Shown here piece after piece: positions 58,168-64,000 of a stretch of 64,000 bases of DNA. The notes beneath the pieces are model-generated. The model ran no database searches and had not been told where the DNA came from. It saw only the letters and a list, made by a program, of their open reading frames with translations. Numbering within the stretch: position 1 is the stretch's first letter; every line of letters begins with the position of its first letter. A program made the position numbers and the translations under genes. Source of the DNA: Oscheius dolichura (taxonomy: Eukaryota; Nematoda; Chromadorea; Rhabditida; Rhabditidae); the NCBI GenBank assembly GCA_932521035.1, contig OW051493.1:4836001-4900000 (forward strand), read 5' to 3'.

Positions 58168-58206
58168 AAAGGTCCTCTTATATAAGATCTTATATATGAG
58201 GTCTTT
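58168..58206. repeat. Imperfect inverted repeat between convergent ends
   Basis: A palindromic stretch centred on AAGATCTTAT, with arms AAAGGTCCTC... and ...GAGGTCTTT, just before the chemoreceptor stop. It may be a structured 3' end or a remnant of a mobile element. Confidence 0.4.
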
Positions 58207-58224
58207 GTTTCTATACATATTTCC

Positions 58225-59363
58225 CTAAATCTTCTGCAGTTCAAGTTGATCGTGTGCCTTATGAGAAGTCCTATTCTCCTGGAAATTGACCCCGAGAAGC
58301 TCATAAACGTATTTCCTATAGGGAGCTACGTAGTACAGTTGACAGAGTGCATTCAAAAAGGGGATATGGTGTACTAATACATATGCCACTTGTCCGGAAG
58401 AAACTGTCAACTTGTATTTGTCACATACAAAAATCAGCACAGCGAGAAGATGGATTGGGAGGATGAGAAGCTGGACGGAGAGAGACTGCAATCGCTGTAT
58501 TCGCTGGAAACAGAGCGCCTACCCTGTAGAAGGACTTCTTGATCCGTTTGCAATTCTCCGAGACGGCATCGAACGTCTCCAACGTCTTCTTGATACTCTT
58601 GCGGAGAATTACGCCCGCTGCGAAAATAGGAAACACCGGTACAATTATCAAGACTTGGGTAATTGCGATCGCTTTACTTTCTCTCGTCTTTGCTCCGAAA
58701 ACTGTCTGGTCTGGAAATTATTTTAGAAGAAAGACGGAGTAAAATCACTTTGAAAAGAGGAAGTGTCTTTCAATACTTCCATCACGGAATGGCCCGAATT
58801 CGAGAAAGCCACCCACACCTGAAATTTGTATTTCATAGGCTTCATAGGTGGTAAAGAGCCTCTGTGTATTATAATCTTCTCTTTCCTACCGTGCAGGTGA
58901 GCTGGAGACAGGTGGGAAAGAAGACGATGATGAGGAAGGTGGCCAGCTGCCGGTTGGAGAGGCCGCCGTAGCAGAGGATGTACCACCGGAAGAGGATGGA
59001 CGCGAGGAGGAGCCATGTGAGGTGGGAGAAGAGACAGATCAACAGGGAATACCTGAAGAGTCTGTTCTGGGGACGGGGAGGGTCTCACGTGGCGAAGCAG
59101 ACATGCTCCCCCAGGTAGGAGCAGAAGCCCCGGGCCACGATGAGCATCTTCCCGTCTTGGAAGATGTACTGGGGGAGGATGAAAGGGGTCAGGGCACAGG
59201 CCGCGAGATCGGTGAAGATGAAGTTCAATAGAAGAAAGGAATACTTTCTCATGACCCCGGTGGACTTCTTGAGGATGACGACGAGGAGCAGGACATTGGA
59301 GCAGATACCACAGATACTCAGGGTACAGAGGGCAGCCGACGAGAGCCAGATTTGGATCTGCAT
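58225..59363 (-). CDS. Seven-transmembrane chemoreceptor (STR superfamily, Srd-like)
   Basis: Start ATG 59363 (MQIQIWLSSAALCTLSICGI). TM1-2 are ICSNVLLLVVILKKSTGVMR and KYSFLLLNFIFTDLAACAL, then TPFILPQYIFQDGK; TM4 is near LLICLFSHLTWLLLASILFR. The later helices include QVLIIVPVFPIFAAGVILRK and VQLLILPIHLLAVLIFVCD. The end has FLNALCQLYYVAPYRKYVYE, the N-P/PYRK-type terminus of nematode STR receptors. A 28-nt intron (58495-58522) joins the TM5-6 loop to TM6 in phase 0. Such receptors detect environmental chemicals in sensory cilia. The subfamily call is tentative. Confidence 0.75.
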
Positions 59364-59488
59364 GTTGTGTTGTGTTCGGGACCGCGGAGGGGGATGCTGG
59401 ACCAGCCTATTAGGCGGCTAACTCGGTTAACGTAACAGATTTATTCAGGCAGGTAATTACAAACAGATGGGCCGGGCCGGGCCGGCCA

Positions 59489-61354
59489 TTACACCTGGGA
59501 TATGCGCATTTCATAGGTCTCCGGCTTCTTGAAGAAGGCCGTCTCGCACCGGCAGTCCTTCAGCTGCCGCGACGTCAACTTCTCGAAGTTGTAGGTTAGG
59601 AGGAGGTTGCCCGTGATCTGGAAGATTGGTTGTCAGTTTATAAGAGGGGGACAGGTGTCACCAGGTAGAGCTCCGCTCGGGCCAACGACTCGCCCGGACA
59701 GGCCCGCTTCCCCAATCCGAAGGGAAGGACACGCTTCTCCAGCCCAGGGTCGTCTATGAAACGGGAGGGACGGAACTGAAAATGGCTGTCGTTCGAGCGA
59801 ACACCTCCTAGCTTACAACGTCTGGGTCCCCGAAATGTTCGTCGTCGTTCATCAGAACAGAGACTTCAGCCGCCAGGGCCGTTCCCTCAGCCACTGGATA
59901 TCCTCCGATCTCAATATCCTCCACCGCCTTCCGGAACAGATTCACCCCGACGATACAGGCATGTCGCTGGATTTCCTGAGAATCGTGTTCACAGTGGATG
60001 GAGGCGAGTCACCACGAGGAGGGCGTTGAGGTAGGGGGTGCTCTTCTTATCCTGGAGAGACAAGGCCCGTTCTCCCTTTGTCACTGTCAATAGCTCCTTC
60101 CTCGCTTCGCCCATTATCTGAATTCTTTTCGTGTAAAAGAGGCAAGAAAGACGGATGCCTCGGGCTGGTTGAGCAAGTGAACAAAGCCGGACTGAAGAGT
60201 CGTGGCGGTGGTGTCCTGCCCAGCCGACCACAGGTCAAAAAGATTGGCCACGAGGTTTTCCTCGTTGAATTCGTCGTGGTCTTTGCTCTCTTTCATTTTC
60301 CACAGAAACGCGTCCACGTAGTCCTCGGCGTTTTCATCCAGCACGTGTGTGCCCTCCTCCACCGCGACTACTCTACCAATCTCGCTATGAAATGGCTAGG
60401 AGTCAACAAACCTATCCCGTACTTGTCTCCTAATGAAATCTTTGACATCCTCCGTGGCGTCCTTCATCCTCTTCCACCTGTTGCTCAAAAAGGGCAGTTT
60501 CCTCAGCCACTGGTGGTCAGCAAAGAAGTCGACGACGGAGAAATCGTTGCTCTCTTCCATGGCTCTCCTGAGACGGAAGAACTCCTCCTCTTGGTCCTAG
60601 AGAGATCTTATCCTCCCCCAAGAGTCCGACGAACCTTTTCGAGTCTTTCCGAGAAGAGGAGACGGTTGATGATGCTGCCGACCATCAGCTCGAAGAAGGG
60701 CTGCGAGTCTACCACAATCCTCCCCTTCTTCATTGTCTCTTCCATTTCTTTCATTCTGAGAATATCTCATCTTTGTCTAAAATACAAAACTACCTCAAGT
60801 TGTACTCCGTCATGATCCTCTCTTCGATGATGGCCCTCCCGAATCCGAAATTCCTGAGGGTGTGGAGGGTGAAGCGTCTGTGTGTCTGCCAAGACTCGCC
60901 ACTCGACACAATTATTCCCTTCTCACCTGAAATATTCCCATCCTTCTCATATTTTTGAGTGAAATAGAAGTATTCTAAATATTCACCGACGATTTCGTTG
61001 AATAGATAGGGATTCCAGCGGTCGGCGAATTCATTTCCCCGTTTGATCATGGTCTCCTGAGCCAGATCCAGGGAAGTGATGTGGACAGTTGCCTGAGGGC
61101 CGAACCAGAGAGTATACACAGGCCCATATGTCTTCTTCATCTGCTTCATCGCTTCCACCATTCCGCCGTGCTTGTTGACCAACCAGGCGATTTGGGGCAT
61201 GTTACCTATCAGGGGGAAGGGGACAGGTCCTAGAGAGGGGGACTGTTCCCAGTCAATAGAGAGGACACCTACCGGGAGGAAGGTCTTTCCTCTTCTTGTA
61301 GGCATGGGCAATGAGCAGGGCAGTGGCCAGGGACAGAAGGAAGATGACCAGCAT
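59489..61354 (-). CDS. Microsomal cytochrome P450 (CYP2-like clan)
   Basis: Start ATG 61354. Signal anchor [20 protein letters not shown], Lys-rich stop, hinge [15 protein letters not shown]-helix [15 protein letters not shown] with the conserved acid-Thr pair, ExxR as EIQRH, a PxRF-like FRPSRFID, and heme loop [20 protein letters not shown] with the Cys ligand. All conserved elements are present, about 490 residues, so it should be active. Eight or more exons; introns about 40-50 nt. AATAAA lies about 45 nt after the stop. The gene resembles nematode CYP33/34/35-type xenobiotic enzymes. A TATA box lies very close to the start codon. Confidence 0.9.
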
Positions 61355-61379
61355 TTGGGCGACGACTCTTCCACTCTCC

Positions 61380-61387
61380 CTTTTATA
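61380..61387 (-). promoter_or_regulatory. TATA box of the P450 gene
   Basis: TATAAAAG on the minus strand, 33 nt from its first T to the A of ATG. With the usual spacing to the transcription start, the 5' leader would be only a few bases. Confidence 0.6.
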
Positions 61388-61635
61388 CGGCTATCTGGTT
61401 GCCACGGACACGCGGGACACGGGAAACACAGGCGACCCTCGTTTTGTGTCGCCTTATCAACTCAGTCCGTGTTTTTCGAAGTCACAACGGCCAGGACATA
61501 CTTCCCCCAACCCGTTGTGCCCATTCTCTGTCCAATAGGGAGAGGGGCGCCGCTCCTCCCAGGAAAGCGGGTCCCTCTCGGCTGCGGTTGAGGGAGGGAG
61601 GACCTGGGAAGCACTTTACACCCCGTCTTTCGCAC

Positions 61636-61759
61636 TGAAAACGCGATGGAGCTGTTGTTCCGGATCCTGGATTGAATGATGTCCTCCACCAACTGCCGGC
61701 CGACAAAAAGTGTGTCCTCGCCAACCGGGAAATCATCCCGAACCAGGAAACTCGCGAGC
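61636..61759 (-). CDS. Possible orphan exon
   Basis: Coding-like frame LASFLVRDDFPVGEDTLFVG then QLVEDIIQSRIRNNSSIAFS, between an agataag acceptor-like site and a gtgcga donor-like site. Codon use resembles local genes. No family recognised, and no connected exons found. Confidence 0.25.
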
Positions 61760-64000
61760 CTTATCTCTTATTTTCCCCGGGAAAGCAATAGTCTGCCTGT
61801 TTTTGTTAGATACCTCGTCGAAATCGCCAGGCTTTTATAACTGATTGGGGAGAGAGAGGGGTCTATAGACACATGCCCTTTTTCAGCTATAAGTTCAGAA
61901 GGTTAGCGAGGATGAACTCATACAATTTTTCGCGTTCAATGTGTGACACGGGCCATCATCCGAGTTGGCAGCTCGGATCCGTACCCGCTGAGCTTTGACT
62001 TGGCTGCCGCAGGAAACGCCACATGCGTTCCTGCCTCATTGTAAGAGCATTACATTCGCAGTTGATTTTCAAACATCAACCAATCAACCAGGATGTGCGA
62101 AGGGCAGCCGGAGGAGGAGCTGACCTTAGCAGGATCTGCCACATCGCCCTCTCCTCTCCCCTCTCCCCAAAGAAGATCTAGCAATATGGTTGACCGCCTC
62201 TTTAAGCTGGTCTCTTCTATTTTGGCCTCTTCATGAGATGATCAACATTGGCGGGGTACGGGCTTGATGGGGATCTACAATACTGGAGCAGAGCTCAGCA
62301 ATCTCATTTCTCCCAGCCTCCAAGAGATAAAAGTCCTTAGTTGCTGAAAATATGTTTGAAAACTCGAAAAGTTTGATAAAAGTGTGAATAAATGAGATCT
62401 TTGAAACGCCGGCCCCTCTCGCATCCGGAACTGCATTTGCCGGCTTTTCCCCGAGCTACGAGGGCAAAGCGCCGGCACAGTTGTTGTTTCGTGGCAGTCT
62501 TACAGCATGCAAGAGTCAAGAAGAGATGGGGGACATGCAATGAGACGGCCGAACGGACGATAAAACTCCAAAGGAGACTGGTATCCTGAGATCTACCGAG
62601 ATCAACTTGTTCCACAAATCTTGTAGTCATAAACAGTGATCCTTAGAGTCTTCTAGGGGAGGTTGGGCACCTGAGAGGTCTTTTCGGAATGTCTTCTATT
62701 TTCTAATATCGAAACGGGATCTTTTGGGTCGAGGAAGCAACCTTCCGCGGTAGTCTCTTTCTCGATCAGAGAGGGGCCCCGCGATTGGAATATAACAGTC
62801 TTGAGCACTCCTTTAATTTTGCCGATACCGGTCTTCTTTCCCTTTTTTTCTCTCTCTATATCCCGCCTCCATGCTTGGCTACCGTGTTGCAACTGGCCGA
62901 TCATGAGCTACGGTGTCTCGGGTGACATTTTCCAAGACTACTACTAACGTCATGTGTTCTGTTCGCGGAATCCGCCGACTCCGATGGCTGCCAAAAGGCG
63001 GCCCCCGAAAAATGGAAAGATAACACAAAAAAGTCTCTCACTCTATCACAGCCGAAGAGTGTATCCAGAGACACAACTCGGAGACACACATGCTCAGTGC
63101 ACTCCGAGACAGAGAAACTCCTTGGGAGACACTCTTCCGCCCGGACAGATCCAGTCGAAACCCAACAATCGAGAGGATAACTACCGGAAAAGTGTGTAGG
63201 GATACGAACAAGGGGATCTCTCTCCGGTGTAATTCATCAATGGGCGCCGGGTCAACTGCTATGAGGCGAGCGGGCCTTTCAACAGACGATTCCGGGTTCA
63301 ACGAGAAGCACCCACAAAACTGCCGATCAGGAGAAGTCGCACCTGTGACACATGGGATGATCCGGCATTTTACGTGGTGAAATTACCCCAGTCTGGGAGA
63401 CTGGCAAATGCTCTGGGAAGATGAAAATCGAGGAGGAAACGACTTTGGGAAGACGAAGAAACACGGAGGCGTGCCGTAAAACAAAATTTAGCATCTGGGT
63501 CAGGGCTCCACGGGCGAGAGATCGAATGTTGCAAGTTTTGAAGAGTACACGACAAGTTACTCAAAAACGTGGGATAGAGAGGATTCTGGCGGCGTCCGTC
63601 GGCCTCATCTCCAAGAAAAGGCTTGGCTTGAGATTGTCTCGTTTTTTATATCTTGAATAATTATTTTTTTTTGTATACGGGAGATTGTAGTCTTCAAATG
63701 GTTAGTAAAAGACTACCCATGGCTCCCCTTATGGGTAAGGCGACGCATCTCCCCCGCCCTCCTACGGTATCACGATTTCCATTCGAGGGAGCGGGGGCGT
63801 GCCCCTATTCTTGGCGTGGGGCGGCTGAAAGCAGAGTTTCGAGGAAGCTTTACAGTGTAGGAGGGAAGGGACGCAGATCGAGGGTGGAGCAAGGAAGGGC
63901 CCGAGGGCAACTGGCATTGCACGGGCTCATCTCCACGAAGGCAGCCGAGCGCCATGGAACACGAAAAGGATCCCGGATGGCAGTATCTCAAACGCTCTCG
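61760..64000. other. Right-end region without a recognisable gene
   Basis: Mixed composition with open frames that carry no family signature. Near 61.9-62.05 kb there is a + strand coding-like or structured patch with nested inverted repeats. The far right end is GC-rich with a poly-T run at about 63.66 kb. I see no tRNA, rRNA or repeat array. Confidence 0.4.

Noticed and set aside
62392-63660. Right-end + strand frames of 65-96 codons
   Set aside because: No signal peptide, domain, splice consistency or codon bias; likely chance.

Overview
This is a window of animal nuclear DNA, almost certainly from a nematode. The markers are a secreted DB-domain protein (a nematode-specific domain), a chemoreceptor of the STR/Srd type, a tau-tubulin-kinase-like kinase of the kind nematodes have expanded, an astacin-EGF-CUB protease, C-type lectins, and splice acceptors a few bases upstream of most start codons, as expected for spliced-leader trans-splicing. 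Introns are very short, mostly 28-45 nt. Polyadenylation signals often overlap the stop codon. I cannot name the species. All gene models are hand-spliced from reading frames, splice consensus and family knowledge, so small exons and exact ends may be wrong.

Layout. 1-10.7 kb is GC-rich and purine-rich on the + strand. It holds regulatory exons of a minus-strand PDE3-like phosphodiesterase whose catalytic part lies off the left edge, and a + strand TTBK-like kinase. 11.2-13.9 kb is AT-rich and carries methionine synthase reductase. 14.2-15.6 kb is a two-domain C-type lectin. 15.9-23.7 kb is AT-rich: a mucin-like membrane protein, TTC4, CDC14 phosphatase, a short basic ORF or CDC14 tail, and a PAPS transporter. 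23.7-46.4 kb is GC-rich: a degenerate SH3-SH2 tyrosine kinase, a coiled-coil protein, the DB protein, a small coiled-coil protein, a shortened CEP104, a 39-residue microprotein, glutaminase, an astacin, and an SNX14-like sorting nexin with two antisense genes inside its introns. 46.5-58.2 kb is AT-rich: a head-to-tail minus-strand run MRPL37, PGGT1B (with TAF1C nested in one intron), WASH1, PIGP, an unknown small gene and NOA1. 58.2-61.4 kb is GC-rich: a chemoreceptor and a cytochrome P450. The last 2.6 kb has no convincing gene.

How it hangs together. Conserved housekeeping genes sit mainly in the AT-rich blocks, and lineage-expanded secreted, sensory and detoxification families sit in the GC-rich blocks. 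Two minus-strand clusters (46.7-57.9 kb and 31.7-38.0 kb) have gene spacings of about 30-215 nt and look like operons. The most striking structure is genes inside introns. TAF1C lies complete and in the same orientation inside a 2.1-kb intron of PGGT1B. A small gene lies likewise inside a CEP104 intron. Two + strand genes fill two adjacent introns of the sorting nexin. A 450-bp TTAA-flanked MITE has inserted into what was a 42-nt PGGT1B intron.
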